A stretch of DNA of 64,000 nucleotides from Phallus indusiatus. Its lineage: Eukaryota > Basidiomycota > Agaricomycetes > Phallales > Phallaceae. This document shows, one piece after another, positions 33,876-46,751 of this stretch (position 1 is the stretch's first letter; each line of letters opens with the position of its first letter). The position numbers and the translations under genes are program-made. A model generated the notes under the pieces. It had not been told where the DNA came from, searched no databases, and saw only the letters and a program-made list of their open reading frames with translations. The stretch lies in contig JAQFWX010000004.1 of assembly GCA_027605045.1 (NCBI GenBank), forward strand, positions 1 to 64,000. Direction: 5' to 3'.

Positions 33876-36512
33876 ATGGAACCAGCACCTCACCCAGAAC
33901 TAATTACAGATGACAATCTCCCTCCAAGCAATGATCGTCATTTTTCGGAGCAAGATTCAAGTAATATTGTGCTGGCTAAACTTCGTGGCATGTCTGTGGT
34001 ATTGATAATCACTGGACTTTTTGTACATCTGTGACATTAATTGTTTCTTTTCCTCTCCCAGATATGGCGCATTTGGCCGGCTGTTCTCCTTCACGCAGCT
34101 TTTGCTACAGGCAAACCTTTATCTCAAAACCGTATCATATGTTTTTGAAAGGCTAACAGTACTTTTCTTGGGACTGACAGTTATCGTATCTATATCGAAC
34201 TATACCACCGTCAAATTTAATATCCCCAATATAATGCTTACCTTGCTTGGTTTGTACATCATACCTTAATAGCCATCGTCCTTGTCCTGATTTGTATTAC
34301 CGAATAGGCGTTGTGATTGGATTCGTGGTCAGCTTACGAGTCTCCAGCGGGTAAGAAGTTCTTTCATTGATTTATTACTGCACCTGACCGTTATTTAGAC
34401 ATGATAGGTCCTAGTCTTGAGTCCGTATTTTGATTATTACTAACCTTCGGATATTTAGATACTGGTGGGGTCGATGCGCTTGGTCAGATCTCATCAAAAA
34501 CAGTCGTACCATGTCCCGGCTCATTTGGATACACTTACCGCCTCGATTAAGCATAACTTCTGATTCGTCACTCGACCGTTCGTCTCCAGAAAAGACAGAT
34601 CAGGCAATGAGAGAGAAGCGAATGATGATGGATCTTGTTGAGGCGTACGTCGTTCGGACTTCAAGTCCTTCCTCATAAACACACACTATGTCTTATGTTA
34701 TTAGATTTCCTGTTTCGCTCAAACATTACGTTCGAGGTTGGTTTTACTTAGCTATGCTATATTACATGATATTTTGATCTCGACCAATGTTTCCGCTTAC
34801 AGGCGAGCTAGGAATATACTACGAGGATTTGTATCCTATCGTTCGTCCCTTTCACGAACACCGTGTACATTCAAGGGATATGGATACCACACAAGAGAAC
34901 GCCGCACATCAGAATGACTCTTGTTGTGCTTCGACCGCTAATTCTTCTCGCACTCATCTTCTTATACCATTTGAGGTTACAGCTCTCGTACCCCAAGGCT
35001 CGGGTGCACCCTCGATAAACTCTTACGGGTCCACGGTAATAAATAAATCTCGGCCTACACGCTCACATGTCCCGGATTCGTCCAAAGTTCAACTTCTTCC
35101 AGCTGAGCTGTCTCTTCCAAGTCTCAGTCCTTCACCGGACCTCATACCCTTTGGATCGTTTCTCGTGAAGATGGGCGGGTTTATCTGTGAGACGTATTAT
35201 ATTTCCTTATGCTGACAATCTGAAACTGGTTGGCCTTCAACTTGAAGGTCATCTTATCAGCCCGTACACGTGGTATACCGCTTTAAGAGATTTCTTACGC
35301 AATCAAAACGCTGGTGATGAAGAAACTGAATATGTTGATAGAAACTATGCGGGTGCCCGCCGTCACCTTCACAGTGTTCGCGGTGGGTGTCGGTCACGGG
35401 CTGCAAGACGGATCCATCATGGTGGACGTAAGCACCAGCCTCGTCTTGCTGGAGACGGCGAAAATCTTCCTCTTGAAATAATACGATGTATGAGTGAGTG
35501 GGTATGTGTCCTTGAGAGTAGGGGGGTAGCTAGTGGTAAGCATAAGATCTGTATTGCGAAGGAGGACCCCGAACTCGTTGCATCTTCTATAGGAAATGTA
35601 ATCGGAGGAATCTATGGGTGCATTGCCGCTTACGAAGACGTACTAGGAAGTGAGTTCACCTTTGTGCTCTTTTCGAAAGGATCAACTGAGCTATTGATCT
35701 CAGCATTGGAGCGAATCATAACCACACCACTTCCATAGTAGGTTTTTGCTTTGACTTCAGATTTCCTCGTAGATTTAGTCCCTACCCATGCAGCGTTTAT
35801 TCCCAGCATATTAGGTGACTTATGTTTTTAAGCCTAAGCCTTTTACGTATTCAATAAATTCCTTCTGTTAGACAGTAAGTTGGCTCAGAAATTAACTCAA
35901 AAACACAGCGGCTCGCAAAATAATAATTACATAACAGTACCGTTTGGCTATACCTTTTTTTCCTACCTTTTCAGTTGGCCGAAGATTTTCAGTGGTCCGC
36001 TATCCCTGGAGTGACTGTAGCGGCTTTCTTCTACCTTGGATTTCTCGCTGCAGGTCTGTAATACATTGAACCTACTCTCGTCACTTCGGAACTTGTTTTA
36101 TATCCGACTAATCATAAAATCCAGGTGATGAAATAGAACAACCATTTGGTATGCTATTTATTTTCGTGGCTGATTTAGTCCAATGTTTTACGTATACACC
36201 GTCTAGGGTACGACGAGGTGCGTCGATTCGCCCAAAACGTTTTGGGTCTTATATTAATCCATTAAAAATTATGTTGGTCAATATTTGTATCACCAGGATG
36301 ATTTGGATCTGGGTTTATTCTGCCGAGAAATTATCAAAGCCGATTTACAAATGTTAATGGCTACCCCTTGCGCTAATGCCTCGACCAGTTCCCAGCGTTT
36401 CAAATCGGAGATCGTCGAAACTCGTACAGTTGTCGAGCTATGTGCAGAAGATGCAAAGAAAGGAAAGCACGTGGACGATGAAAATGAAGACATTTCCATA
36501 GATGTGGCTTAA
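33876..36512 (+). CDS. Bestrophin-family anion channel-like protein
   Basis: Multi-exon, starting MEPAPHPELITDDNLPPSND. Membrane core: YGAFGRLFSFTQLLLQANLY, ERLTVLFLGLTVIVSISNYT, VVIGFVVSLRVSSG, then RYWWGRCAWSDLIKNSRTMS-RLIWIHLPP, the hallmark RVSSGYDRYW-GR-W motif of the fungal UPF0187/bestrophin family. Later blocks are LPLEIIRCMSEWVCVLE, LISALERIITTPLP, QLAEDFQWSAIPGVTVAAFF and DDLDLGLFCREIIKADLQML. Family members are chloride or anion channels of plasma or organelle membranes. A long Ser/Pro-rich, non-membrane loop (about 34860-35160) sits between the halves. Intron placement near 34680-34800 and 35190-35350 is uncertain. Confidence 0.8.
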
Positions 36513-37807
36513 ACGGCTGTCATTATTCTCAAGGCAAATCGCCAATGGTGGCATTTTGATAAAAGTACCCAGGGCACGGCGCCGATGTGTCACCTGTTCA
36601 AGATACAATAATAGGACTGAGAATTTTAGTTGCTCCTTGCTTACGCAAAACCTGTAATTGTGATTGTCCGATTGCTCCTCTAATATGCCGTGTTACATAA
36701 CATCATTGGTCTTTTGTTTTCTCTCCGCCAACATATGAGGATAACGGTTGGTTTCAAGTTGGCGCCGTGCCTAATCCTCGACATCTTTTTCATTGATCGT
36801 GCATCATGTGTCTTGCGACTCGTGCCACGTTATATTAGGTGCGCAACGTAAGGCAAGAAGTCCAATTGAGTACGGCGGTTCATTTTATGGATGGACATTG
36901 AAAGTGTTTGTCTTCTTTGTATACAGGCTATTGTGACGAGTCAAATTTGATCATTTGACAGGGCTTACGCTGACCTACGATTACTGTTCTGTCTGTCGCT
37001 TTTCACGAACTTTCCTATAGTTTTCACGTATCGTCCGACACTGTGGTATGCATGACGCATGCATATGTACGTCAAACCAATTACTGGATATAGTCCGTCA
37101 AAGTGTTCAAGCCAGTCAGATTTCGACGCGATTCCTGAGGTTGGAGCCTGAAATTAAAAGGACGTAAGTAATCGGACTGCGATGAAATTAATTGTTTATT
37201 TTGAAAAAGCCAATACCTTAACGAGAGGTGGCTACCTCGATTATTTGTGTGCTCGATGATGTTGGGCCGACATGTGATCAGTACTTCTTTTTCGTTAAAC
37301 CAGGTCAAATGCCATAGACTTCTCCGCGGGTGGGATGGCAAGAAAGCCGAGAAATGGGCCCTGTCACGAGTGAATGAGCTTAGTGGGCCTCTCAGAAACA
37401 ATCGGTTTACCACATGTCATTATATCATGTCATGCATGGTATTGTCGAAAAGAAAGAAAAATATTTTATTATTTTGCGTGCGCTCTCCATCCTATTTCAG
37501 TGCCATGGGCTGTATTATACCCATTTCATTATAATTCAGTGATTCCGTAGGCGGCTGATAGGCGCGAACCCCGAAAGAAAGCGGAATCAAGGACACCCAC
37601 TCCCACCTTGGTAGTAGGCTAATAGTGCTTTCAGGGGTCAACCGGTCACAACTACAAGGGCATATTTTGGGTCAGTTAAAAATGCCGTGTATGTCGATGT
37701 CAATTTTGTCTTGTCTTCTTGCCTTTTTTTTTCCAGCTATCCACAACCTTTCCATCCGACACGGCAACTTCGCGGTCAACTTCTGTAGCACTGACTGATT
37801 CTCCAAA
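36513..37807. other. Intergenic region
   Basis: About 1.3 kb without a supported gene. Open frames at 37081-37413 (-) and 37247-37534 (+) overlap each other and lack domains. Pyrimidine-rich sequence at 37715-37745 precedes the P450 start. Confidence 0.6.
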
Positions 37808-39806
37808 ATGCATGCGACACTAAGTTTCCTTTTTCTCGTTGTCGCCCATCCCTTCATCTCGATGTTCGCCGTGTTGATTCTGTGGACATTTTATTCACTT
37901 TCTCTTCACCCTCTTGCCAATGTACCTGGACCAAAGCTGGCCGCATTAACAACTTTATGGAAAACTTACGCAGTCTTTCGGGGTGACTTTACTGCTCAAC
38001 TACGTATTCTCCACGCGCAATACGGCAAACGAGTTCGAATTGGTCCAAATGAGGTTCGTCCTGTCTTCCGTTTCATCCACAAAAGGTTAACCATCAAATT
38101 TCAAAATCAACCAGGTTAGCATCGTTTCCGCCCATGACATTAGTCAGATTTATGGCCATAAAGGAAGATTTATTAAAGGACCGTTCTATCGTGGATGGGC
38201 GTTATTTGGGACGGGCTATTTCTCAGAAAGAAATGAAGAAAAACATCGCATCTCTAGGAATCGTGTTGCTAGCATCTACTCGTTGAATAACGTTCTTTTA
38301 TTAGAGGGTCAATGCGACATCTGTTCTACTATGCTTTTTCAGAAACTCGACGAATTGGTAGAAGGACATACCATTACAGATATCAGCGCCACTTTGGCTG
38401 GTAAATTGGTCCACACTGCTCATCTCCGCGAATTTAGTTAATTCTTGGGTTTCAGCCTATGCTTACGATTCTATGGCTAGAATGGGGTTCGGTGAATCTC
38501 TCGGTAAAGTTATACCTTCGATCCTCCAAGCCCTGACTCATAACTCATATCTTGTTAAAAGGGTTCTTATCGGATGAAATGAAGGCCAAGAACGCCATTC
38601 ACGAATTGTCAAGAGCGCACCGTATAATCGTCGTATTGGGCACTATGACAACTATTAATTGGTTTAGCTCATTTAAACCTCTTGTGAAGATTGTGTTGAA
38701 ACTTTTAGGGCATAAAGGGCCCGAATTGTTCTTGGCTTACGCCCGAACATATGTCCAAGAACGATTAAAATTACGCAAGGATGATCCCCTTCGATACGAA
38801 CAACATAAAGATTTACTGCATCAATTTTTGGAACATGGTTTCAATAATGCTGACAGCGGCAAGGCAAATAATAAAAATCTACCTGTCCAAGACATAATCA
38901 AAGTATGAATTCTACTATTTATCATATCCACATACTCTCATCGATTTTGACTTTTCTCTTTTTCCTTCTTTCAAAAATAAAAGAATTGTATTATGCTTTT
39001 GTAATTTCTTTTCCCTTGTCCTTTATCTTCTATTTTCTTTCAGCCTAACATTTTTTTCGAACTTAGCATGGCAGGCGCGGATACTACTTCTGCATCGATG
39101 ACTGCTTTCCTACGTTACGTCTACGCTCATCCGCCGTCGCTTGCCTTGCTTAGACAGGAGATCGACGATGCTATTCAGGCAGGAAGAATATCACTACCAC
39201 TAACCTATTCAGCATCAAGAACACTCCCCTTTTACAACGCTTGCCTCAAGTCAGTTTCTCCTTCCTTCCTCAATACAATTTTCCAATTTGAACTATTAAA
39301 CTAATCACATACGTCAGGGAAGCTATGCGTTTAAGTCCTGTGATTGGCATGCCGCTTCAACGAGTCGTTCCTAAAGGCGGATTTCAAATCGATAATGATT
39401 TCTATCCGGAAGGAACATTGATAGGCATGGTTCCTCAAGAAGTCCACACGGATCCTGGCGTATACGGAGATGACGCTAACCAATGGAAACCGAGCAGGTG
39501 GTTATCGGGAAATAAAAATGAGCTGGAACGATATAATCTCGCGGTAAATTTCATTCGCTGGATTCCTCGATCTTTTCCCTTTGATCATGTATTACTCTCA
39601 TATACGCACAGTTCGGCCAAGGAAAGAGGATTTGCTTAGGCAAAAACATCGCTTTAATGGAGATGTCCAAATTATTGGCGATGGTGGTCTACCGGTATGA
39701 TCTCGAGATTCTCGACACCAAAACACCGTGTAAGTTTTCTGGTTCGTGGTTTCGCACACCGCACGAGTTTTTTTGTCGGATAAAAGAGAGAACGGACTGT
39801 ATCTGA
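37808..39806 (+). CDS. Cytochrome P450 monooxygenase
   Basis: Multi-exon, about 500 residues. The N-terminal membrane anchor (FLFLVVAHPFISMFAVLILW) is followed by the proline hinge NVPGPKLAAL. The C-helix/early core is GPFYRGWALFGTGYFSERNE-EKHRISRN. The I-helix oxygen-binding motif is MAGADTTSASM; the K-helix ExxR is EAMR; and the heme loop FGQGKRICLG (39612-39641) carries the thiolate Cys. The heme loop starts right after an intron that follows YNLA. The layout resembles microsomal group I P450s of the pisatin-demethylase-like type. Substrate is unknown; no biosynthetic partner genes flank it. The end is KERTDCI at 39806. Confidence 0.9.
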
Positions 39807-40086
39807 CCATCAAAGATTCTAACGATATTTGGCGCTTGGAACTTTGTTAACTTACAGTACTATCTCTGATCTTATTTAATTAACATTATCACTTTTGTAA
39901 TACATATCGATTATCCGCAATGATTCTTGCATTATGACACGTGTATGCAGTCGCATGCCACCAAATTATAATCGGGTATAAGTAGAACTGTAGCTTCCCG
40001 TGGAAATGATTTCATTTATATCAACCTTATGTCATAATACACGTTCCAATCTCCAAGCGAACTTCTCTCTCTTCTAGCTCTGAATC

Positions 40087-40286
40087 ATGTGTGTAGAAAT
40101 CATCGAGTACGCCACAAAAATGGTTACGTCTTTTGCATTTCTCGTCCGATTTCTAGTAATTCATACTCCTTATTGCCCGTACGATCTAAAGAACCTCACG
40201 TAGTACGATCACGCTTTCGCAGCATGTTGATGAATAAGAACAGTGCAAGCTCACTGGCAGACAAGCTCGTAGGCGCAATCAACTGA
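40087..40286 (+). CDS. Possible 48-residue protein, unknown
   Basis: An ATG about 110 bp downstream of a TATAAGTA element opens MCVEII; a 53 nt intron (GTACGC..TTCTAG) would join it to DNSYSLLPVRSKEPHVVRSR, ending DKLVGAIN at 40286. Unspliced readings also exist. No Cys-aaX pheromone end and no known domain were seen. Supported only by promoter-like spacing and a plausible intron. Confidence 0.25.
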
Positions 40287-40744
40287 CCATGTATGTCATA
40301 TATGCACGTCACTCATGTACTTATTACATAAATCGATCTGAGGGGTGCCGGTGATTTGTCGTCCATACATGCAGAGAAAATTTGACTTCTGATTAAAACG
40401 AGCTTGACATGCGTTGCAAGCCGTCCCAGGCTGTCCGACTCGTGCTCAAAATTTAATCCATCAACGTCCATTATCATCCTCAGGCATAAAATTGCCAGTG
40501 TTTCATAGCTCATAAAGAATGGTCTTATTTGACTGTGCTAGAACGTAACATTCGAGATAAAAATCTGTCATCGGTAGTTGAATACTCCGCCCAAAGCTCA
40601 CTCCATCATCGACTTCTTCCAGGCTTCAATAAATACGTCTGGAGCTGAGTATTTTCAAAGGACTTTAGATGAATTACATCTAGTTCAAAGCTCAAGACTC
40701 CACATAGCTGTGGAACTCGGAATGTACCCCGAAAGCAACCCCAA

Positions 40745-40752
40745 TGACGTCA
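40745..40752. promoter_or_regulatory. CRE/ATF-type palindrome TGACGTCA
   Basis: A perfect 8 bp bZIP-type site lies 47 bp upstream of the ATG at 40799. It is a candidate regulatory site for the small mitochondrial-type gene, or could fall in its leader. Confidence 0.35.
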
Positions 40753-40798
40753 TCGTCACATATTTCGTTCGTTTCCACGTCCTTCAGCCTCATCCATC

Positions 40799-41279
40799 AT
40801 GTACCGACTACGCGCAGCTTCAAGTATTTTACTAAACACAAGATATGATGTCGTTCCACCTGTGGCGTTCTCACAATTAGGCAAACGATTTAACTCGAAA
40901 TCTACTACAGAGGGGAAAGATCATTCGTCCGATACATATCGCAAAGAAGAGTCCGCATCTGCTCCGAAATCTTCAAAAACATTTGTAGTTGATGGAGAAG
41001 AGAAAACCCAGAGACCTTTCGACCCGCCTTCAGGTATGTTCGACCTATCTAGTATCCAATGTTGAAGAAGCTGAAATAAACCTTGTTTGAATGTTATTTC
41101 AAGGTTCGTACGCGACGAAAGATTCTGACCAACCATATGACGAACCCATTCCGAAATCGGAAAACAATCACAAGAAGCCCCGTTATGGAAATTTGAACCG
41201 TGGTTCTGGGGGTGGGACTGCTCCTGATGTGGATCCAACTGGTAATCCGTTGGACCAAGGACGGGAGGGACGGAGGTAA
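40799..41279 (+). CDS. Small mitochondrially targeted protein, unknown
   Basis: Two exons; a ~70 nt intron (GTATGT..TTTCAAG) joins RPFDPPSG to SYATKDSDQPYDEPIPK. The N-terminus MYRLRAASSILLNTRYDVVP then QLGKRFNS looks like an amphipathic mitochondrial presequence (Arg-rich, no acidic residue in the first 15). The mature part is hydrophilic and ends KKPRYGNLNRGSGGGTAPDV, DPTGNPLDQGREGRR. The PRYG element recalls the C-terminus of SDHAF4-type assembly factors, but the GDWE-x-F ending of that family is missing, so I do not assign it. Confidence 0.6.
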
Positions 41280-42214
41280 CTCGACGGCGAACGAATTACT
41301 AGCAAACCTAGTCGTATGAGAAGGTGTAAAGCGCTGCAATGGTGTATAAAGATAAATTTGTGTTTGAAAGACGAGCATTGTTAGGAACCCTCAACCTGAT
41401 TTAACAACGTAAAGACCGTAAGACCGCAATATGAATATCGTGGTAGACGCAGTGGTCCCGCAAAGGTACATATGAAAACTACCCTCCGTTCCGTATCAAC
41501 ATGAATACGAACTGCGCAAAACTTTCAACCTCTTCTTAAAGATCAAATTGCGGAACTAGATTAAGGAACTAGATCCTCCTATCAATCGCGTGATCAATGT
41601 GACGCGTGATGTGTGACGCGTGACGATCGTGATCCGTAGAGCGCTTGCATAAGAGCGGCGTTTTCTGTCTTTGCTCCCGGAGGCCGCAATTCCGGCGGAA
41701 CACTGACTCATTCTCAGTCAACTAGTCACGCTACAGCTTGAAGGTCTCCCACAACATCGCACACGTCCGTAATAAATTCATAGCGCCCTTTTTCTGAAAA
41801 CCACATCTCCATTCTCCATAGGCTCAAGCTATTGCCAAAACGGTGAATTGTAATTGATGGCGCTCTTGGCTTAGCACTCCTCGCCGGCAAAAAATGTCAA
41901 TCTAGCGGTGCACAGTGCACTATTTACGTACTTACCGCGACGGGACGCAAAGCCATAACCGAGCTGACGACTCACGTATTAGACGTTAGACAATCGAATT
42001 GATATATATTACGTATAGCGATGGACGTTTTGAGGTCTACGAGCACTGTCTTACTATCTTCCCTATTGACAACACGCGCAGACGAGTACGACTGCAACCA
42101 TTCCAGCCTCAGGTAGTCGGTTCTCCTTTTGTTCCCATTTCATCTGCAGACCCTTCTTATTGTTTTGTTTTCGCAGATTTTTAAGTTACTCACATCTTAG
42201 AAAGCAGAAGAAAT
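41280..42214. other. Intergenic region
   Basis: No gene was seen. A short cluster GTGACGCGTGATGTGTGACG followed by CGTGACGATCGTGAT lies near 41598-41633 and may be regulatory. Confidence 0.55.
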
Positions 42215-43247
42215 ATGTTCCCGTTCGAACATCTCGTGTTCGATATACAACATTACATCATAACCCTCTTTGTACCCTCTCACGATCTATATTCATTGGC
42301 TCTTGTTTCCAAAAGCATGAACTCGGTTGCGATGCCTGCTTTATATAGGCACGTCAGACTGCTTCCTGGTTTAGCTTTTAGGTTCAAGTCGCCTCACCTG
42401 TCAGGTGCACATACAAAAAATTTATCACTGGCTCAGCAAAGTTTCGCAACACAAATTGCGTCATCATCATCCTCTTACAAGGCTGAACACGTTCGCTTCT
42501 TAGAATGGCACATGTCCTCCTATGGCGTTGCCCCTAGACAAGCATTCCTAGAGATATTCCCCAGGTTGCGGTACCTGCAGAAGCTCCGCATCATTAATGC
42601 TCATCCGACAAATATGACAGAGCTTAGTCTTCTCATTCCTCCATTATTTCCTCACCTAAAGGAAATAAGCATTGGTGGAATAACTCACTTGCCGTTCATT
42701 TTACCCATTCTTCACACGTCTCATCACCTTCGTGTCGTGACCGTCGATGCACCCAGCCCTCATTCTGTTCATCTTCAACTGCTTCAATGGCTTGCCACAC
42801 ACAATCTGGAAAACCTCGAAAAACTGACGTTACGTGCGTCTCTCCCCGCGGACGGCTTTAAAATCGATGAGATATTGGACGCATGGAATCAAATCCTTTA
42901 TGCGGTACGAAACTCGGTCGAAGAAGTCGTATTGGGGTTCCGAACGTTGCGCGAAAACCAGGCTTGTACCGAAGAGGAACAACAAATGTTTTCTATGAAA
43001 TTTGTTCATAGAATGTCATCTGTATTCTCTCCACAAATAGAGTGGAGGCGTCTCAAAAGAATCTCTTTAATGGGCGTTTCGCTTCCTGATGAAGATACGA
43101 CTTCTGTGAGTCTGTATTCAAATACTACGTGAGAGATCCTTTCTTAAAGTTTACTACCCTCAGTTACCAATGCATTTTGCTCATATTTTACCTCGGTTGA
43201 CCTCTCATATCTTAGATGAGACCCCCAATTCCGTTGATCTAGATTGA
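42215..43247 (+). CDS. F-box-like protein
   Basis: One long exon plus a short second exon; a ~59 nt intron (GTGAGT..CCTCAG) joins LPDEDTTS to LPMHFAHILPRLTS-HILDETPNSVDLD. The N-terminus FEHLVFDIQHYIITLFVPSH then LYSLALVSKSMNSVAMPALY matches the F-box consensus pattern (L-P-x-E-I-...-L-...-L-..-V-C/S-x-...-A-.P.LYR). The remainder has spaced leucines (LQKLRIINAHP, LKEISIGGITHLP, LENLEKLTLRASLP) typical of irregular LRR arms in basidiomycete F-box proteins. A substrate adaptor role in SCF ubiquitin ligases is inferred from the family. About 325 residues. Confidence 0.65.
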
Positions 43248-44069
43248 ATCCTTCTTATCATCCAACGAGAACTCTCCAGATGGTGCATAACTTAAAAAAT
43301 CATGTTTTCCCATGCTGTTCATTAGTTCTTTGGTAATATTCACGGTGAAACGTCTCGGGGCTTTATGCTTGTTGTTTATCACTGTTATTACATGTTCACT
43401 ACCCCTCCATCAACTTGATGTACAGCGCGCTCATCGCATTATAAATACAGCCCCCTTGCAGCCTCCAAAAACATAACATTTACCCTCTTCATAACCTTCT
43501 TATTTTTCTGTGGAGGTGAAAGTGAGGCAGCAAGGACTGCTAGTGACCTCTCGTACTGTAAAGCAAGCTTCTAATGAGGCTTTCTATACGTGTTCGACAA
43601 TATGTCGCTAACACCACCTTGCTACGCAATTTCAGCTCACTCACAGTATACTCAGCGGATGTTATTTGTTTCTCTTGTTGATCGACGCGTTCCATAATAC
43701 ATGCTGAGGAACGTTTGGTCCTCGGATCTATTATGTTGGCGTGTCTTTTGTTTCAATTTATTTTATATACCAATTCTATGTAGAAACTCATTATGAGTTG
43801 GGCAAGAAACTTCTTATTGGATACTATCATAATACTACTAGCATGAAAAATACTATCGTCAATGGCTTGAGAGAGACTGGCATCCAATTTCAGTCAGACT
43901 TATGTAACGATGGGAGCTGAGTAGACTTTCAAATTTCAAAGTTAAGTAGGTTACGTCTGTGATAGCACCAAATTACGACTAAATAAAGGGATAAATGTGA
44001 TTGGGGCATTGTCGAATACGAATACGATGGACTTGTCACACGCAATCACACTCTATCATCAAGGTCATC
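43248..44069. other. Intergenic region
   Basis: AT-rich, with no coding exon found. It lies between two + strand genes and includes a pyrimidine-rich stretch near 43480-43510. Confidence 0.6.
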
Positions 44070-45455
44070 ATGCCCGCACCAGTCGCAGTTTATATCATCG
44101 TTGCAGTTGTTGGAGCAGCAGCGGCAGCCTATGCACTAAAAGAGGTATGAATACGGTTTTATCTTAAGGACATATTATTCACCAATGCGCTTTAATTCGA
44201 CCTTCCAACCCTGCCGCTTCGTTTGCTGGTCTGTGGCGTTGCATCCGATTACACCCCTTTTCTTGGCCCACCATCTAGTTCGTATACGAACCCCATCTGA
44301 ACGGAAAATTCGATGAATGGAAGCATCAAGCTCGAGCTTATTATCTGAAGAAACGTACATCACGAGAGGGTACTAGGGCGCAGCCGTTTCACTTCGCTAG
44401 TGAGGGTGATAGTGATGACGATGACGAGAACGAGAACGAGACCGATCTTGAGCTGAAAGGACTTTTCAAATCAAACAGCGAAATAAGATCTCAAGATAAA
44501 ACGGAAGTTGCTGCTGCCACTGCTGTTGCGACGGGTGTATTACCTTCCATGTCAAGGTCTCTGGGAAACACTGTAACGCATCAAGATCAACAGCTCAGAC
44601 AGAGAAACACTGGTCCGCTAGTTGATTTAGAAGAGGTCAGAAGATTTTTTCAAATTCCTTGTTCAGAAATATCACTGAATATTATCCATCTCGTTCTAGA
44701 CACATTCGCATGATGCCATAGAGCTGTGTACGCCCTCCGAGCCGACAGCGACGGTTCTTACCCCCTTAAATCCTTTCCTGGACTCGCATTCACTTTTGCC
44801 CAAAGATGAACACGCGCTGGAGTCGTCTATTGAACAGAAAATCGAACGTGAACTATTATTATCAAGTCCTAGCTCCAACACTTTCTCTCCATTCTCTGAT
44901 GCACATATCCTCGGTGTAGAATCCCCCGTTGTACTTTCACCCTCGATATCGCCCCGAAATCAGACCGTTCTCCTAGCACAAGCGAATCCTACATTGATTC
45001 CCGACTCTTCTTCAAACAATCCTTGGGGAAATATCTCAAGGGAAGCGTCATCACCTTCCATTATAGATTTGGGGTCGCTCATGTCTAGTTGGGATTCCGA
45101 ACATGACTTTGAACGCGAGTCGAACCCTCCCCATTCGGTACTGCTAAGAGACGATATCCACGAGAGGGATCCACATGAACCAATAACATCGCCGGAAATA
45201 ATAGCCTGGACTCGCGACGATACTGTTTCCGAGGATTCTTTTACAACAAACACCACCACGCTTACGTCTTCCGCGTTCACCTCTTCCATCGGGTCATCAG
45301 CTGAGGAAGAGCCCGCTAATGGCGGACCTAATTCTCCCCCCACGTTTCCCCATTCAGAAAGCAGTGAACAATCCGTTAACAATATAAGCGACATCGAGTG
45401 GGAACACGATTGGGACCATTTAAACGATGCCGGGCACAGACGTCCTGCACCCTAG
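44070..45455 (+). CDS. Single-pass membrane protein with long disordered tail, unknown
   Basis: Three exons. Exon 1 encodes MPAPVAVYIIVAVVGAAAAA-YALKE, an N-terminal TM helix. A comparatively long intron (about 135 nt) leads to FVYEPHLNGKFDEWKHQARA-YYLKKRTS, a basic juxtamembrane segment, then an acidic run (EGDSDDDDENENETDLE). Exon 3 is Ser/Pro/Glu-rich and ends DIEWEHDWDHLNDAGHRRPA. About 410 residues. No known domain was found; the topology suggests an outward N-terminus with a cytosolic tail, but this is inference. Confidence 0.65.
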
Positions 45456-46751
45456 ATTACGTAATTTACAAGGTAGGTACATGAAGAACTTTTTCTTTTC
45501 TTGATATTCTTTGTATTTCAAGATTCACTTCTTGCCATCACAAATCTTCCGTGTCCGGTTTTTTTTGCCTTGCTCTGTTTGAAGCTGTTGTCTTTTTTAA
45601 CTTATACTTTTTTGCGTTGTTTTCGCATTGCCCCGTGTACTTAATTTATTTGACGTATCTTGAAATGAAAACGATTACTATTTGTATTTGTCGCCATCTA
45701 ATGACTCTTTTCATAGTTCATAGGGAACTTGTATTGTTTCGAAGACTCTAAATTCCAGTGTTTGGTTGGAGAATGATAGGGAAACTGTTATCCAAATAAA
45801 CTAAACGGAGGTTCGGATTATCCACCATGCCAAAAACCTCGTTTTGAATCCTATTCTCCTCGGACAACAAGACAACTCCCTCGAACCTCCAACCCCTGCC
45901 GTAATGTTGAAGAACCGCAATTCAGTCTATCGTTTCTAGGATACCGGATTTATGCTCTATATAGTAATTCTCTTCCTTCTAAGCTTAAGACCCGGCTAAT
46001 TATTTTGTTCATACAAAATTCTGTCGAGCTTAACTTCTCCCTTCGTCTTCCGGTCTGCAACGCCGGTTCATGAAACATACCATTATTTGGCTTGGTGAAC
46101 ATCAAAACGGGAAGCAAAGAAAAAGTGAAACAAGAAAAGTACACAAGAATTTTTGAAGTATTCAGTAAGGAAACCTATGAGTAACCCACGTATGCGACGG
46201 TCCCACGCAGATCTATCCGGCCGGCATCATTAGCGTGACGCCAGACCTTGTTTTTTTTTTGTTCGGTTCCAGTTGGAGTAATTACATCCGACGTCTCCCA
46301 TTATTCTTGGAGGGCGCAGGTACATCTAACAATTAGATAAATGAACATCATTGATCCTTTTCATTTTCTCAGCACGAATACAAAGGTCTTCAGTGGCACA
46401 TGAAGACTGATTATTCGCTTCAACGTCTACTAGGAAGATTCTCGATTCCTTTGTTGTACCCAAACACGGAATTGAACTTTAACTTTATCTCCATACTTAA
46501 AACATTCATAAATGATACTGGCCCATTTTCTCTCGTCTCCCCAGACCCAGCTCATCCATACGTTCGAATAGCCTGGAGCTTTTTTTCTCTTCTTTAAACG
46601 AACTGAACGCAGGACGTACTCATACCTCACGATCATTTATAAGTCTTATTCAGTGGCAAGTCGTTTATGTCGAGCTCTATGATAGTTTGCTCATATATCT
46701 TTCTAGTATTGGTGTTTTGGATAGCGCTCAGACTGTCGTCATCTGAAGTAC
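45456..46751. other. Intergenic region
   Basis: 3' flank of the upstream gene, then 800 bp without a supported gene. Short frames at 46400-46597 (+) and 45950-46144 (-) have no domain. An upstream exon of the next gene could be hidden near 46380-46720. Confidence 0.5.

Larger units (their letters stand above)
39807..40798. other. Intergenic region with one doubtful mini-gene
   Basis: Contains GGGTATAAGTAGA at about 39973-39985 and the small open frame described separately. An open frame at 40578-40835 runs into the next gene's promoter and is probably not coding. Confidence 0.5.

Noticed and set aside
37808..39806. P450-centred biosynthetic cluster
   Set aside because: Neighbours are a channel, a small mitochondrial-type protein and an F-box-like protein; no backbone synthase or tailoring enzymes.
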